Positions 17,016 to 27,169 are shown, counted from the first letter of the stretch. The stretch: 64,000 bases of DNA from Accumulibacter sp. (GCA_017302455.1 JAFLDO010000002.1:62001-126000); one strand, 5' to 3'. Numbers and translations: made by a program. Notes: generated by a model from the sequence alone, not told the origin.

Positions 17016-18095
17016 ATGTGTACGACATGCGGTTGTGGTGCCGGGGAAGCACGCGTCGCCGGCAAGGCTTTGTCCGAGAAGGAAGAGACGCGTGCTGAGG
17101 GTACGGTCCACGCGCCGCCCGAGGGCCCGGCCGGGGGGGAAGCAGGGGTCGCTGCGGCGGCAATGCGCTATAGCGCCGTCGATGGCGGCACTGGCCATTC
17201 CCACCCGCACGCGGGCGGCAAGCCGCACAGGCACGCTCACCACACGGCTGTCCACGAGCATACGCACGGCCACGACCACGACCATGAACACGATCACCTT
17301 GCCGCGTTTGCCGACGGTCAGGGCCCGGCGGGCACGGACGTGTCGGGGAGGCGAGAGTCGCGGATGGTGCAGATCGAGCGCGACATTCTCGCCAAGAACG
17401 ACTCCTACGCGGCAGAGAACCGTCATCGTTTCGACGAGCAGGGGATCTTCGCCCTCAATCTGGTGTCGAGTCCCGGTTCGGGCAAGACGACCTTGCTTTG
17501 CCGGACCATCGAAATGCTGAAGGCGAGGGTGCCCATCGCCGTCGTCGAAGGAGATCAACAGACCAGCCGCGACGCCGAGCGAATCCGCGCGACCGGCGTC
17601 CCCGCGATTCAGATCAATACCGGCAAGGGGTGTCATCTCGACGCGCACATGCTGGGTCACGCGCTGCACCAGTTGTCGCCGGTGGACGATTCGCTGCTGA
17701 TGATCGAGAACGTCGGCAATCTCGTCTGCCCGGCGGCTTTCGATCTTGGTGAGGCGCACAAGGTAGTGATCCTTTCGGTCACCGAAGGAGAGGATAAACC
17801 GCTCAAGTACCCGAACATGTTCCATGCCGCCTCGCTGATGCTGGTCAACAAGATCGATCTGCTGCCGTACGTGAGCTTCGACGGCGATCTGGCGATCAGC
17901 TACGCGCGGCAGGTCAACCCGGCGCTACAGGTGATTCAGGTGTCCGCGACTACCGGCGAGGGTCTTGCCGAGTGGCTGGCGTGGCTGATGGCCGGTTGCG
18001 CCGCCCGACAGGAGAAAAAACAAGCGACCATGGCTTCGTTGCGGCGACGAATCGCCGAACTCGAAGCCATGCTCCCTGCTGCTGCGCGAGGCTGA
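17016..18095 (+). CDS. hypB: Hydrogenase nickel incorporation GTPase HypB, with His-rich domain
   Basis: 359 residues. The N-terminal high-affinity nickel motif CTTCGCG (residues 2-8) is followed by a His-rich nickel store with 15 His between residues 61 and 94. The G domain starts near 145: P-loop [11 protein letters not shown] (151-161), metal-site region [11 protein letters not shown], and base motif [13 protein letters not shown] Gln/Lys-rich C-terminal extension of about 35 residues (after CAARQEKKQ) is longer than in many HypBs. HypB supplies nickel with HypA in the cytoplasm. The GTPase and nickel-storage parts are both intact. Confidence 0.95.
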   Translation: MCTTCGCGAGEARVAGKALSEKEETRAEGTVHAPPEGPAGGEAGVAAAAMRYSAVDGGTGHSHPHAGGKPHRHAHHTAVHEHTHGHDHDHEHDHLAAFADGQGPAGTDVSGRRESRMVQIERDILAKNDSYAAENRHRFDEQGIFALNLVSSPGSGKTTLLCRTIEMLKARVPIAVVEGDQQTSRDAERIRATGVPAIQINTGKGCHLDAHMLGHALHQLSPVDDSLLMIENVGNLVCPAAFDLGEAHKVVILSVTEGEDKPLKYPNMFHAASLMLVNKIDLLPYVSFDGDLAISYARQVNPALQVIQVSATTGEGLAEWLAWLMAGCAARQEKKQATMASLRRRIAELEAMLPAAARG

Positions 18096-18096
18096 C

Positions 18097-20421
18097 ATGT
18101 CGAACGCCATCGTCTGTCAGAACATCCGCGTCAGCGGAGTGGTTCAGGGAGTCGGCTTTCGCCCCTTCGTCTGGCGGCTGGCCAGGGAACTGGGCCTCGC
18201 CGGCTGGGTTCGCAACGACTCGCGCGGGGTCGAGATCGAGGTGCGCGGCGCGGCCGCCAAGGTGAGAAGTCTCACCGAACGGCTGGAACAGGAGGCGCCG
18301 CCGCTGGCCCGCATCAATTCGGTAGTCTCCCGTGAGACGGCCCCGGCCTACCCTGGCGACGATTTCGTGATCATCGACAGCCGCAGTGGTCGGGCGGCGA
18401 CGATGATCGGGCACGACACGGCCGTCTGCCGCGACTGCCTGACGGAAATGTTCGACCCGGGCAACCGGCGCTGGCGCTATGCCTTCACCAATTGCACCAA
18501 CTGCGGACCACGCTACACGATCAGCCGTGGCCTGCCCTACGACCGGGTGCGTACCAGCCTCAAGCCCTTCGCCTTGTGCCCCAAGTGTCAGTGCGAGTAT
18601 CGGCGACCCGAAGACCGGCGCTTCCACGCCGAGGCCAATTGCTGTCCGAAATGCGGCCCGCAGCTTTTCCTTCTCGATGCCGAAGGGCACCGGCTCGCCG
18701 ACGACCCGATCGCCGGCGCACTGGCCCTGCTGCAGCAGGGCAAGATCGTCGCCATCAAGGGGCTGGGAGGCTTCCATCTGGCTTGCGACGCACGCAACGC
18801 GGTGGCGGTTGCCGTCCTGCGCGAGCGCAAGCAGCGCGACGAGAAGCCTTTTGTCGTGATGCTGGCCAACGCTCCATCGGCCGCTCGGCTGGTGCAGATG
18901 GGAATCGGCGAACCGGGATTGATGACGCTGCCGACGCGCCCGGCGATCCTGCTGCGCAAGCGCGGCAGTTGCGACGAGGCGTTGCCCGGGGTGGCGCCGG
19001 GACTGGCCTGGCTCGGTGTCATGCTGCCATACACGCCGTTGCAGTTCCTGCTCTTTCACGAAGCGGCGAAGCGCCCGGCCGGTCTCGGCTGGCTGGAACG
19101 GTCGCAGGATTTGGCGCTGGTGATGACCAGCGCCAATCCCGGTGGCGAGCCGCTGGTGATCGGCAACAGCGAAGCCTTGCTGCGCCTGTACGGAATCGCC
19201 GACGCTTTCCTGATGCATGACCGCGACATCGTCACCCGCTGCGACGACAGCGTCGCACGAATCACCACCGGCGGTCTGCAGTTCATCCGTCGTGCCCGTG
19301 GGTATACGCCGCGGGCGATCAAGATGCCGGTCTCCGGTCCCTCGGTGCTGGCTGTCGGTGCCTGGTTCAAGAACACGATCTGCGTCACTCGCGGCGACGA
19401 GGCTTTCGTTTCGCAGCACGTTGGCGATCTCGACAATGCCTCGGTGTGCAATTTCCTCGAGGAATGTGTCGAGCAACTGGTCAAATTTCTTGGCGTCGAG
19501 CCGGCGATCGTCGCCCACGACCTGCACCCGGACTTTCACTCGACACGCTTTGCCGCTGATTTCGCCCAGCAGCGTCGCTTGCCGCTGCTGGGTGTCCAGC
19601 ACCACCATGCGCACGCCGCCGCAGTGCTGGCCGAGCACGGCATCGAAGGCAGTACATTGGCGCTGTCGCTCGACGGTGTCGGGCTGGGCACCGACGGTGC
19701 GGCCTGGGGCGGCGAACTGTTGCGCGTCGATGGCGCGGCATTCGAACGTCTCGGCCATCTCGTGCCGCTGGCTCTGCCCGGTGGCGACCGTGCTGCCAAC
19801 GAACCGTGGCGAATGGCAGCGGCGGCCTTGCACAGACTTGGCCGTACCCAGGAGATCACGGAGCGCTTTTCCGGGCAGCAAGCTGCGCCGGCAGTCGCGC
19901 AAATGCTGATCGGCAACATCCACTGCCCGCCGACGACCAGCATGGGCCGGATGTTCGATGCCGCTGCCGGGCTGCTCGGCGTGAAGGCCGTGATGGCTTA
20001 TGAAGGACAGGCGGCGATGCTGATGGAGGGCCTGGCACAGAGCTACGGCGACATCCTGCCGCTCGATCAGGGCTGGCGAATCGAAGACGGCCGCCTCGAT
20101 CTCCTGCCCCTGTTCGCGGTTCTCGCCGATGAAAGGAATGCCGAACGTGGCGCCGCGCTCTTTCACGCGACGCTGGCCGCGGCACTCGTCGACTGGTTGC
20201 GGGTCGTTGCTCCTGGTGAGCGAGCGGTTGCCGGCAGTGGCGGCTGTTTCCTCAACGAAGTCCTCGTGCGTGCCCTGCGCAGCCGGCTGGGTGCGCAGGG
20301 AATTCAACTCATCGAAGCCCGCCAGGTGCCGCCCAACGACGGTGGCCTAGCTGTCGGGCAGGCCTGGGTGGCTCTACAGCATCTGGTAGGTCGCCAGGGG
20401 AGCGCGGGCGAATGTGCCTAG
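18097..20421 (+). CDS. hypF: Carbamoyltransferase HypF
   Basis: 774 residues, full length. An acylphosphatase domain (about 5-95, GVVQGVGFRPFVWRLA) is followed by two zinc fingers (CRDC then CTNCGP; CPKC then CCPKCGP), a YrdC-like adenylate domain (about 205-390) and a Kae1-like carbamoyl-transfer domain with HDLHPDFHSTRFA and HHHAHAAAVLAEHG. HypF makes the thiocarbamate on HypE that becomes the cyanide ligands of the Fe centre. It starts one base after hypB and overlaps hypC by ten bases. Confidence 0.95.
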   Translation: MSNAIVCQNIRVSGVVQGVGFRPFVWRLARELGLAGWVRNDSRGVEIEVRGAAAKVRSLTERLEQEAPPLARINSVVSRETAPAYPGDDFVIIDSRSGRAATMIGHDTAVCRDCLTEMFDPGNRRWRYAFTNCTNCGPRYTISRGLPYDRVRTSLKPFALCPKCQCEYRRPEDRRFHAEANCCPKCGPQLFLLDAEGHRLADDPIAGALALLQQGKIVAIKGLGGFHLACDARNAVAVAVLRERKQRDEKPFVVMLANAPSAARLVQMGIGEPGLMTLPTRPAILLRKRGSCDEALPGVAPGLAWLGVMLPYTPLQFLLFHEAAKRPAGLGWLERSQDLALVMTSANPGGEPLVIGNSEALLRLYGIADAFLMHDRDIVTRCDDSVARITTGGLQFIRRARGYTPRAIKMPVSGPSVLAVGAWFKNTICVTRGDEAFVSQHVGDLDNASVCNFLEECVEQLVKFLGVEPAIVAHDLHPDFHSTRFAADFAQQRRLPLLGVQHHHAHAAAVLAEHGIEGSTLALSLDGVGLGTDGAAWGGELLRVDGAAFERLGHLVPLALPGGDRAANEPWRMAAAALHRLGRTQEITERFSGQQAAPAVAQMLIGNIHCPPTTSMGRMFDAAAGLLGVKAVMAYEGQAAMLMEGLAQSYGDILPLDQGWRIEDGRLDLLPLFAVLADERNAERGAALFHATLAAALVDWLRVVAPGERAVAGSGGCFLNEVLVRALRSRLGAQGIQLIEARQVPPNDGGLAVGQAWVALQHLVGRQGSAGECA

Positions 20422-20654
20422 CGCTTCCCTGCCGAGTCGTCGAACTGCGGCCTGACGACATGGCCGTGATCGACATGGCCGGTGTCGGCAAGGAGATCTC
20501 GCTGGCACTGGTGGACGATGTCGTGGTCGGAGACTATGTGATCGTGCACGTCGGCTACGCGCTGACCCGGCTCGATCCCGATGAGGCCGACAAGACGCTG
20601 GCGCTCTTCGCCGAACTCGGCGAAGCGGCCCTGCAGGAGACCACAGCCGGTTGA
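20412..20654 (+). CDS. hypC: Hydrogenase assembly chaperone HypC
   Basis: 80 residues, standard size. The N-terminal MCLALPCRVVEL places the essential Cys at position 2. HypC carries the Fe(CN)2CO unit together with HypD and hands it to the large-subunit precursor. It overlaps hypF by ten bases. Unlike the other genes of this operon it is followed by a 132-base gap before hypD. Confidence 0.94.
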   Translation: MCLALPCRVVELRPDDMAVIDMAGVGKEISLALVDDVVVGDYVIVHVGYALTRLDPDEADKTLALFAELGEAALQETTAG

Positions 20655-20663
20655 CGCGGTGGC

Positions 20664-20690
20664 GTAGGTTGGGGTTCGTTCCTCACCACC
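20664..20690. repeat. REP-like palindromic fragment in the hypC-hypD gap
   Basis: The sequence begins GTAGGTTGGGGTTCG and ends with a partly complementary CCTCACCACC. This resembles half of a dispersed palindromic repeat common in proteobacterial intergenic DNA (recognised from memory, not searched). It lies in the only sizeable gap of the hyp operon. The rest of the gap (20691-20786) holds no clear signal beyond the hypD start region. Confidence 0.35.
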
Positions 20691-20786
20691 GACACGTTCA
20701 GATTGGCCACGGCACCGCGCCACGCGCATCAGGGGATTGGAGGGGTCTCAGGAAATGCGATTGCCCAGAAGCGAGCACGCCGGCAG

Positions 20787-21941
20787 ATGAGGTTCATCGA
20801 CGAGTTCCGGGACGGCGAATTGGCCAGAGGTCTGGCGGCGGCCATTCGGCAGCACGCGCGCGGCGATCGCGACTATCATTTCATGGAGTTCTGCGGCGGG
20901 CACACGCACGCCATCTCGCGCTACGGCGTTACGGATCTTCTGCCAGGTCACGTGCGCATGATTCACGGTCCCGGCTGTCCGGTTTGCGTGCTGCCAATCG
21001 GCCGCATAGACATGGCGATTCGCCTCGTTCGCGAAGCCGGCGTTACCTTGTGCAGTTACGGTGACCCGATGCGCGTACCGGCGTCGGGCGGCTTGTCGCT
21101 GCTCAAGGCGAAAGCGGCGCTGGGCCGCGCCGGCGTTGGCGGCGACATCCGGATGGTCTACTCGGGCGCTGATGCACTGACCCTTGCGCAGCGGAACCCG
21201 CAGCGTCAGGTAGTCTTTTTCGCCATCGGCTTCGAAACCACGACGCCACCGACGGCGGTGCTCATCAAGCAGGCGCGGGCGCTCGGCCTCGGCAACTTCT
21301 CGGTCCTCTGCTGCCACGTGCTGACGCCATCGGCGATCGCCAGCATCCTCGAATCGCCGGAAGTCCGTCAATGGGGCACCGTTCCCCTCGACGGCTTCAT
21401 CGGTCCGGCGCACGTGTCGACGATCATCGGCACGCGCCCTTACGAGTTCTTCGCCGAGGAATACCGCAAGCCGGTCGTCATCGCCGGCTTCGAACCGCTC
21501 GACGTGATGCAGGCCATCCTGATGCTGATAGAGCAGGTCAACAGCGGTCGGGCGGTCGTCGAGAACGAGTTTTCGCGCGCCGTGACGCGCGACGGCAACC
21601 GCAAGGCGCAGGATCTGGTCGCCGAAGTCTTCGAACTGCGCCGCTCGTTTGCCTGGCGAGGACTTGGCGAACTGCCCTACAGCGCCTTGCGGATCCGCCG
21701 GGAATTTGCCGACTTCGACGCCGAGCGCCGCTTCGCCGTCGGCTACGAGGCGGTGGCCGATCATCCCGCCTGTGAGTGCGGCGCGATTCTGCGCGGCGTC
21801 AAGCGACCGCAGGAATGCCGCATCTTCGGCAGCGTCTGCACGCCGGAAAACCCCATCGGCTCGTGCATGGTGTCATCCGAGGGAGCCTGCGCGGCGCACT
21901 ACTCGTTCGGCCGTTTTACCGATCTGGCGGAGGCGCCGTGA
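20787..21941 (+). CDS. hypD: Hydrogenase Fe-cofactor assembly protein HypD
   Basis: 384 residues. Conserved motifs are FCGGHTHAI, HGPGCPVCVLP and AGFEPLDVMQ, with further Cys in the C-terminal part (CECGAILRG, CRIFGSVCTPENPIGSC) that bind the [4Fe-4S] cluster. HypD with HypC assembles the Fe(CN)2CO moiety. The start at 20787 (MRFIDEFRDGELARG) is the family N-terminus; a start 84 bases upstream is possible but unlike relatives. Its stop overlaps the hypE start (GTGA). Confidence 0.95.
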   Translation: MRFIDEFRDGELARGLAAAIRQHARGDRDYHFMEFCGGHTHAISRYGVTDLLPGHVRMIHGPGCPVCVLPIGRIDMAIRLVREAGVTLCSYGDPMRVPASGGLSLLKAKAALGRAGVGGDIRMVYSGADALTLAQRNPQRQVVFFAIGFETTTPPTAVLIKQARALGLGNFSVLCCHVLTPSAIASILESPEVRQWGTVPLDGFIGPAHVSTIIGTRPYEFFAEEYRKPVVIAGFEPLDVMQAILMLIEQVNSGRAVVENEFSRAVTRDGNRKAQDLVAEVFELRRSFAWRGLGELPYSALRIRREFADFDAERRFAVGYEAVADHPACECGAILRGVKRPQECRIFGSVCTPENPIGSCMVSSEGACAAHYSFGRFTDLAEAP

Positions 21942-22987
21942 ACGGCGTGCGCAAGGGCTATGTGCGGCCGCTGGACCTCCGGCAGGGTCGTGTCGACATG
22001 ACACATGGCAGTGGTGGTCGGGCCATGGCGCAACTGATCGAAGAGCTGTTTACCAGTCGGCTCGGCAATGCCTATCTGGGGCAGGGCAACGATGCGGCGG
22101 TGTTACCGATCCCGCCGGGTCGACTGGTGATGTCAACCGACGCGCACGTCGTCTCGCCGTTGTTCTTTCCCGGCGGCGACATCGGCTGTCTGTCCGTGCA
22201 CGGCACGATCAACGATGTCGCGGTGATGGGCGCGACGCCGCTCTATCTGGCGGCCAGCTTCATTCTCGAGGAGGGCTTTCCGCTCGGCGATCTGGCGCGT
22301 ATCGTCGAGTCGATGGCCGCCGCCGCCGGCGACGCGGCGGTGCCGGTGGTCACCGGCGACACCAAGGTCGTCCAGAAGGGAATGGGCGACGGGGTCTACA
22401 TCACGACCACCGGCGTCGGCGTCGTCGCCGAGGGCCAGGAGCTGTCCGGCGACCGCGCCCGACCGGGTGACCGCATCATCGTCTCCGGCAGCATCGGCGA
22501 GCATGGCATGGCGATCATGGCGCAACGCGAGAGTATCGGCTTTGCGGCGCCCATCGTCTCCGATACCGCGGCCCTGCACGGCCTGATTGCCGCCATGCGC
22601 GCGAGCGGAGCGGCGATTCGTGCATTGCGCGACCCGACGCGCGGCGGCGTCGCCACGACGCTCAACGAAATTGCCCGCCAATCGGGCGTCGGCATGATGC
22701 TGCAGGAAAGCGCACTGCCGGTGCAGGCCGAGGTTGCGGCGGCCTGCGAGTTCCTTGGCCTCGACCCACTGTACGTCGCCAACGAGGGCAAGCTGCTGGC
22801 GATCGTCGCGCTGGAAGACGCCGATTCGCTGCTCGCGGCGATGCACGCGCATCCGCTCGGCCAACGAGCGGCCCTGATCGGCACCGTCCATCGGGACGCG
22901 CAGCATTTCGTGCAGATGACCACCGCCTTTGGCGGCCGGCGCATCGTCGACTGGCTGACCGGCGAGCAGTTGCCGCGTATCTGCTGA
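21938..22987 (+). CDS. hypE: Carbamoyl dehydratase HypE
   Basis: 349 residues. HGSGGRAMAQLIEEL near the N-terminus and the ATP-grasp-like PurM fold motifs (GNDAAVL, GDTKVVQKG, DPTRGGVATTLNE) are typical. The C-terminal LPRIC ends in the Cys that receives the carbamoyl group from HypF and dehydrates it to thiocyanate. The start is the GTG at 21938, which overlaps the hypD stop; alternatives further upstream lie inside hypD. hypX follows after 11 bases. Confidence 0.95.
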   Translation: MNGVRKGYVRPLDLRQGRVDMTHGSGGRAMAQLIEELFTSRLGNAYLGQGNDAAVLPIPPGRLVMSTDAHVVSPLFFPGGDIGCLSVHGTINDVAVMGATPLYLAASFILEEGFPLGDLARIVESMAAAAGDAAVPVVTGDTKVVQKGMGDGVYITTTGVGVVAEGQELSGDRARPGDRIIVSGSIGEHGMAIMAQRESIGFAAPIVSDTAALHGLIAAMRASGAAIRALRDPTRGGVATTLNEIARQSGVGMMLQESALPVQAEVAAACEFLGLDPLYVANEGKLLAIVALEDADSLLAAMHAHPLGQRAALIGTVHRDAQHFVQMTTAFGGRRIVDWLTGEQLPRIC

Positions 22988-22998
22988 GCCGCGGCACG

Positions 22999-24717
22999 AT
23001 GCGCATTCTCTTCCTGTGCCACGCCTTCAACAGCTTGAGTCAGCGCCTGTACAGCGAACTCGGTGCGCGCGGGCACCTGCTGTCCATCGAGTTCGACATT
23101 GCCGACGCGGTGAGCGAAGAAGCCGTTGCCTTGTTCCGGCCCGAGTTGATCATCGCGCCCTATCTGCGGCGGGCGATTCCCGCTGCGATCTGGCAGCAGC
23201 ACACCTGCCTGATCGTGCATCCGGGGATCGTCGGCGATCGCGGTCCGTCGGCGCTCGACTGGGCGATTCAGGAAGGCGAGCCGACCTGGGGAGTCACTGT
23301 GCTGCAGGCGACCGGCGAGATGGATGGCGGGCCGATCTGGGCAAGCGAGACTTTCCCCATGCGTCAGGCGAAGAAATCGAGTCTCTACCGCCACGAGGTG
23401 AGCGAAGCCGCGACGCGTGCCGTACTGAAGGCCGTCGAGCGTTTCGCGGTGGGCGGCTTCGTGCCGACGCCGCTCGTTGCCGGCGATCCGTCGCTGCGCG
23501 GCCGCCAGCGGCCTTTGCTCAAACAGGCCGAGCGCGCCATCGACTGGCAGCGCGACGATACCGCGCACGTTCTTGCCAGGATCAACGCCGCTGACGGCTT
23601 CCCCGGTGTCGCCGATGAACTGTTCGGCGAGCCCTGCCACCTCTATGACGTTTGCCCGGAAGACACGCTGCGCGGCGGCGTTCCCGGCCAGGTGATCGCC
23701 TGGCGAGAGACGGCGATCCTGCGGGCGACGGTCGACGGTGCTGTGTGGATCGGGCACGTGCGGCGTCTCGATTCGACTCCTTCGCTCAAGCTGCCGGCGG
23801 CGCAGGTTTTTGCGGCGCCGTTGGCGACGATCCCGGAGGCGCCGCTTGGCGACGCGTTCGCGCCTGCCGGTCAGACCTGGCAGGACATCCGCTACGCAGA
23901 GGCCGGCGGGGTGGGTTTCCTGCATTTCGACTTCTACAACGGCGCGATGAGCACGCGTCAGTGTCGGCGCCTGCAAGCGGCCTACGACAGGGCGCGCCAG
24001 CGGCCGGTCAGCGTCATCGTCCTGATGGGTGGGCGCGACTTCTGGTCGAACGGCATCCACCTGCAGCAGATCGAAGCCGCCGACTCGCCGGCCGACGAGT
24101 CGTGGGCGAACATCAACGCCATCGACGATCTCGCCGAAGCGATCATCAGCAGCGACAGTCAGCTCACCATCGCCGCCTTGCAGGGCAATTGCGGTGCCGG
24201 TGGCTGCTTCCTGGCACGCGCGGCCGATTTCGTCTGGGCGCGTGCCGGCGTGCTGCTCAATCCGCATTACCGCAACATGGGCAACCTCTATGGCTCCGAG
24301 TACTGGACCTACCTGTTGCCGAAGCGGGTCGGTGCCGCGGCAGCGCAGGCGATCATGCGCAACCGTTTGCCGATGAACGTCGCTGCCGGCGTCGCGGCGG
24401 GTTTTCTCGACGCCTGCCTGGCCGCCGACGCCGACGCTTTCCGCATCGACGTCGCCCGCCGCGCCGCCGAACTGGCCGCTGCTCCCGACCTCGCCGTCCG
24501 GCTGCAGGTCAAGCGCGCCGGGCGTCTTGCCGATGAAGCGGCGAAGCCGCTGGCGAGCTATCGCCACGCCGAGCTCGTCGAACTGCAGCGAAATTTCTAT
24601 GGTTTCGACCCGAGCTATCACGTTGCCCGTCACCATTTCGTGTACAAGACGCCGGCGTCGTGGACGCCGCGTCATCTGGCGATCCACCGTGATCTCGGCT
24701 GGACGGTGCCGCAATGA
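22999..24717 (+). CDS. hypX: HypX (HoxX): CO-ligand synthesis protein from formyl-tetrahydrofolate
   Basis: 572 residues. The N-terminal half resembles formyl-tetrahydrofolate transferases (VHPGIVGDRGPSALDW near 73, then LQATGEMDGGPIWA). The C-terminal half (about 300-560) is an enoyl-CoA hydratase/crotonase fold (LQGNCGAGGCFLA). The fusion is diagnostic for HypX, which makes the CO ligand of the [NiFe] centre under air by releasing CO from a formyl-CoA intermediate. Its presence suggests that a hydrogenase matured by this cell is assembled aerobically. It overlaps hoxA by four bases (ATGA). Confidence 0.92.
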   Translation: MRILFLCHAFNSLSQRLYSELGARGHLLSIEFDIADAVSEEAVALFRPELIIAPYLRRAIPAAIWQQHTCLIVHPGIVGDRGPSALDWAIQEGEPTWGVTVLQATGEMDGGPIWASETFPMRQAKKSSLYRHEVSEAATRAVLKAVERFAVGGFVPTPLVAGDPSLRGRQRPLLKQAERAIDWQRDDTAHVLARINAADGFPGVADELFGEPCHLYDVCPEDTLRGGVPGQVIAWRETAILRATVDGAVWIGHVRRLDSTPSLKLPAAQVFAAPLATIPEAPLGDAFAPAGQTWQDIRYAEAGGVGFLHFDFYNGAMSTRQCRRLQAAYDRARQRPVSVIVLMGGRDFWSNGIHLQQIEAADSPADESWANINAIDDLAEAIISSDSQLTIAALQGNCGAGGCFLARAADFVWARAGVLLNPHYRNMGNLYGSEYWTYLLPKRVGAAAAQAIMRNRLPMNVAAGVAAGFLDACLAADADAFRIDVARRAAELAAAPDLAVRLQVKRAGRLADEAAKPLASYRHAELVELQRNFYGFDPSYHVARHHFVYKTPASWTPRHLAIHRDLGWTVPQ

Positions 24718-26174
24718 GCGCCAGCCCGAAGCCCAGACTGCCGACGGTGCTCGTCATCGACGACGAGATTCGTTCGCAGGAAGCCCTGCGGCGGACGCTC
24801 GAAGACGACTTCGACGTATTCACCGCGTCGACCGGCGAAGAGGCGCAGCGGATCATGGAGACCGAGTGGGTGCAGATCGTCGTCTGCGACCAGCGCATGC
24901 CGGGAATGACCGGCGTCGAGTTCCTCAAGACGGTGCGCAGTCAGTGGCCGGATACACTGCGCATCATCCTGTCCGGCTATACCGATGCCGAAGACATCAT
25001 CGCCGGCGTGAACGAAGCCGGCATCTACCAGTATCTGATGAAGCCCTGGCAGCCCGAGCAGTTGCTGCTGACGCTGCAGACCGCGGCCAGGGTCTACCGC
25101 CTGCAGCAGGAGAACCAGCGCCTGTCGCTCGAGCTGCGCACCGCCGAACCGGTTCTCGCCCGGCGCGTCGAACTGAAAAGCGAGCGCGTCAAACGCGAGT
25201 TCGCACTCGACGGCATGGTGCGCACGCCGGTTAGCCCGCTCAATGCCGTTTGCGGGCTGGTCGAGAAGATCGCGCCCTTCGACCTGTCGGTGCTGATCAG
25301 CGGCGAATCGGGAACCGGCAAAGAAATGGTCGCGCGCGCCATTCATTACCGCAGCCGGCGTGCCGACAAGGCCTTCGTCATCGAGCACTGCGGCGCGCTG
25401 CCCGACCAGTTGCTCGAAGCCGAGTTGTTCGGCTACAAGCGCGGCGCCTTCACCGGCGCCTATGAAGACCGCAGCGGCCGCTTCCAGCAGGCCGACGGCG
25501 GAACGATCTTTCTCGACGAAATCGGCGACACCAGCTCGGTATTCCAGGTCAAGCTCCTGCGTGTGCTGCAGGAAGGCGAGTTCCGGCCGCTCGGCGCGAC
25601 GCGGCCGCAGTCGGTCGATGTGCGGGTCGTCGCGGCGACGCATCACGACCTCGAGGCCGAGGTGCGCGCCGGCACCTTTCGCGAGGATCTCTACTACCGG
25701 CTGGCCACCGTGACCCTGCACGTGCCGGCGCTGCGCGAGCGGGCGATGGACATCCCGCTGCTCGCCGGCCGCCTGCTCGAGGCCAGCCAGAAAGTCCTCG
25801 GCAAGGCAGTCGACGGCTTCAGCACCGAAGCGCTCGCCTGCCTCGCCGCCTACCCCTGGCCGGGCAACGTGCGCGAGTTGCAAAACGAGATCCTGCGCAT
25901 GCTGGCGCTTGCCGATTCGCCGCGCCTCGGTGCCGAGCTGCTGGCGCCGCGCATCCTGCGCACCCCGGCGGTCGATCAACAGCCGGACGACCTCCTCGAC
26001 TGCATTGCCGTCGATGGCGGGCTCAAGGAGCGCATGGAAGCGCTCGAAGCGCGTGTGCTCAAGGAGACGATGATCCGCCATCGCTGGAACAAGTCGCGGG
26101 CAGCTACCGAACTGGGCTTGTCGCGCGTCGGCCTGCGCAACAAGCTGTTGCGTTACGGGCTGGAGCGGGCATGA
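24714..26174 (+). CDS. hoxA: HoxA/HupR NtrC-type activator of hydrogenase genes
   Basis: 486 residues. A receiver domain (about 10-125, acceptor Asp59 in VVCDQRMPG, Lys in YLMKPW) is followed by a sigma-54 AAA+ domain with Walker [12 protein letters not shown], the sigma-54 loop GAFTGAY and a Fis-type DNA-binding helix-turn-helix at the end ([21 protein letters not shown]). In Ralstonia, HoxA activates hydrogenase promoters when unphosphorylated, and HoxJ with HoxBC controls it. Four-base overlaps with hypX and hoxB tie it to the sensor genes. The cognate kinase gene hoxJ is absent from its usual place. Confidence 0.93.
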   Translation: MSASPKPRLPTVLVIDDEIRSQEALRRTLEDDFDVFTASTGEEAQRIMETEWVQIVVCDQRMPGMTGVEFLKTVRSQWPDTLRIILSGYTDAEDIIAGVNEAGIYQYLMKPWQPEQLLLTLQTAARVYRLQQENQRLSLELRTAEPVLARRVELKSERVKREFALDGMVRTPVSPLNAVCGLVEKIAPFDLSVLISGESGTGKEMVARAIHYRSRRADKAFVIEHCGALPDQLLEAELFGYKRGAFTGAYEDRSGRFQQADGGTIFLDEIGDTSSVFQVKLLRVLQEGEFRPLGATRPQSVDVRVVAATHHDLEAEVRAGTFREDLYYRLATVTLHVPALRERAMDIPLLAGRLLEASQKVLGKAVDGFSTEALACLAAYPWPGNVRELQNEILRMLALADSPRLGAELLAPRILRTPAVDQQPDDLLDCIAVDGGLKERMEALEARVLKETMIRHRWNKSRAATELGLSRVGLRNKLLRYGLERA

Positions 26175-27169
26175 AACTCATCTGGCTGCAGGCGGCGGGT
26201 TGCGGCGGCTGCACGCAATCGCTGCTCGGCGCCGAGAGCCGGGCCGGCGTTCTCGCGCAGTTCGCCGACGGCGGCATCGAACTCGTCCTGCATCCCGGCA
26301 TGTCGGAAAGCACCGGCGACGAGACGCTGGATCTCCTGCGCGCGGCGGCCGACGGACGCCTGTCCTTCGACATCCTCTGCGTCGAAGGCGCGCTGCTGCG
26401 CGGGCCGAACGGAAGCGGGCGTTTTCAGATGCTGTCGGGCAGTGGCCGGCCGTTGATCGCGTGGGTCCGCGAACTGGCGGCACGCGCCGCCTACGTGCTC
26501 GCCATCGGCACGTGCAGCGCCTATGGCGGAATCGTTTCCGGCGGCGAGAACGTCACCGACGCCTGCGGACTGCAGTTCGACGGCGATCAGGAAGGCGGCC
26601 TGCTCGGCACCGATTTTCGTTCCGGCGCGGGCCTGCCGGTGATCAACGTCGCCGGCTGCCCGACGCATCCCGGCTGGATCGTCGACACGCTGCTCTCGCT
26701 GGCCCTCGGCGCCCTGAACGCGGCCGACCTCGACGCCTGGCAGCGACCGCGTTTCTACACCGAACAACTGGTCCATCACGGCTGCCCGAGGAACGAGTTC
26801 TACGAATTCAAGGCGAGCGCGCAGAAACTCTCCGACCTCGGCTGCCTGATGGAGAACATGGGCTGCAAGGGCACGCAGGCCAACGCTGATTGCAACCTGC
26901 GGCCGTGGCATGGCGTCGGCTCGTGCGTGCGCGGCGGCTTCGCCTGCATTTCCTGCACCGAGCCCGGTTTCGAGGAGCCCGGGCATCCGTTCATGGAGAC
27001 GCCGAAGATCGCCGGCATCCCGACCGGCCTGCCGATCGACATGCCGAAGGCGTGGTTCGTCGCCCTCGCCGCGCTCTCCAAGTCGGCCACCCCGAAGCGC
27101 GTGCGCGAGAACTCACGTTCCGACCATCCGCTGATCGCGCCGGGAATCCGCAAGAGCGGCCCGAAGTGA
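26171..27169 (+). CDS. hoxB: H2-sensing regulatory hydrogenase, small subunit HoxB
   Basis: 332 residues. Fe-S cluster ligands typical of [NiFe] small subunits are visible: LQAAGCGGCTQSLLG at the N-terminus, IGTCSAYGG, VAGCPTHPGW, and the C-terminal set HHGCPRNEFY, CLMENMGCKG and CISCTEPGF. There is no Tat signal peptide (the protein starts directly at MKLIWLQ) and no C-terminal membrane anchor, both typical of the cytoplasmic sensor type. It overlaps hoxA (ATGA) and hoxC (GTGA). It forms the H2 sensor with HoxC. Confidence 0.93.
   Translation: MKLIWLQAAGCGGCTQSLLGAESRAGVLAQFADGGIELVLHPGMSESTGDETLDLLRAAADGRLSFDILCVEGALLRGPNGSGRFQMLSGSGRPLIAWVRELAARAAYVLAIGTCSAYGGIVSGGENVTDACGLQFDGDQEGGLLGTDFRSGAGLPVINVAGCPTHPGWIVDTLLSLALGALNAADLDAWQRPRFYTEQLVHHGCPRNEFYEFKASAQKLSDLGCLMENMGCKGTQANADCNLRPWHGVGSCVRGGFACISCTEPGFEEPGHPFMETPKIAGIPTGLPIDMPKAWFVALAALSKSATPKRVRENSRSDHPLIAPGIRKSGPK

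Noticed and set aside
17950-20307. A 785-codon open frame on the minus strand opposite hypF
   Set aside because: It is a GC-driven shadow of hypF with no recognisable domain; hypF on the other strand has full family motifs.
22396-24714. A 772-codon minus-strand frame opposite hypE/hypX
   Set aside because: It mirrors codon bias of the real genes and resembles no protein family.
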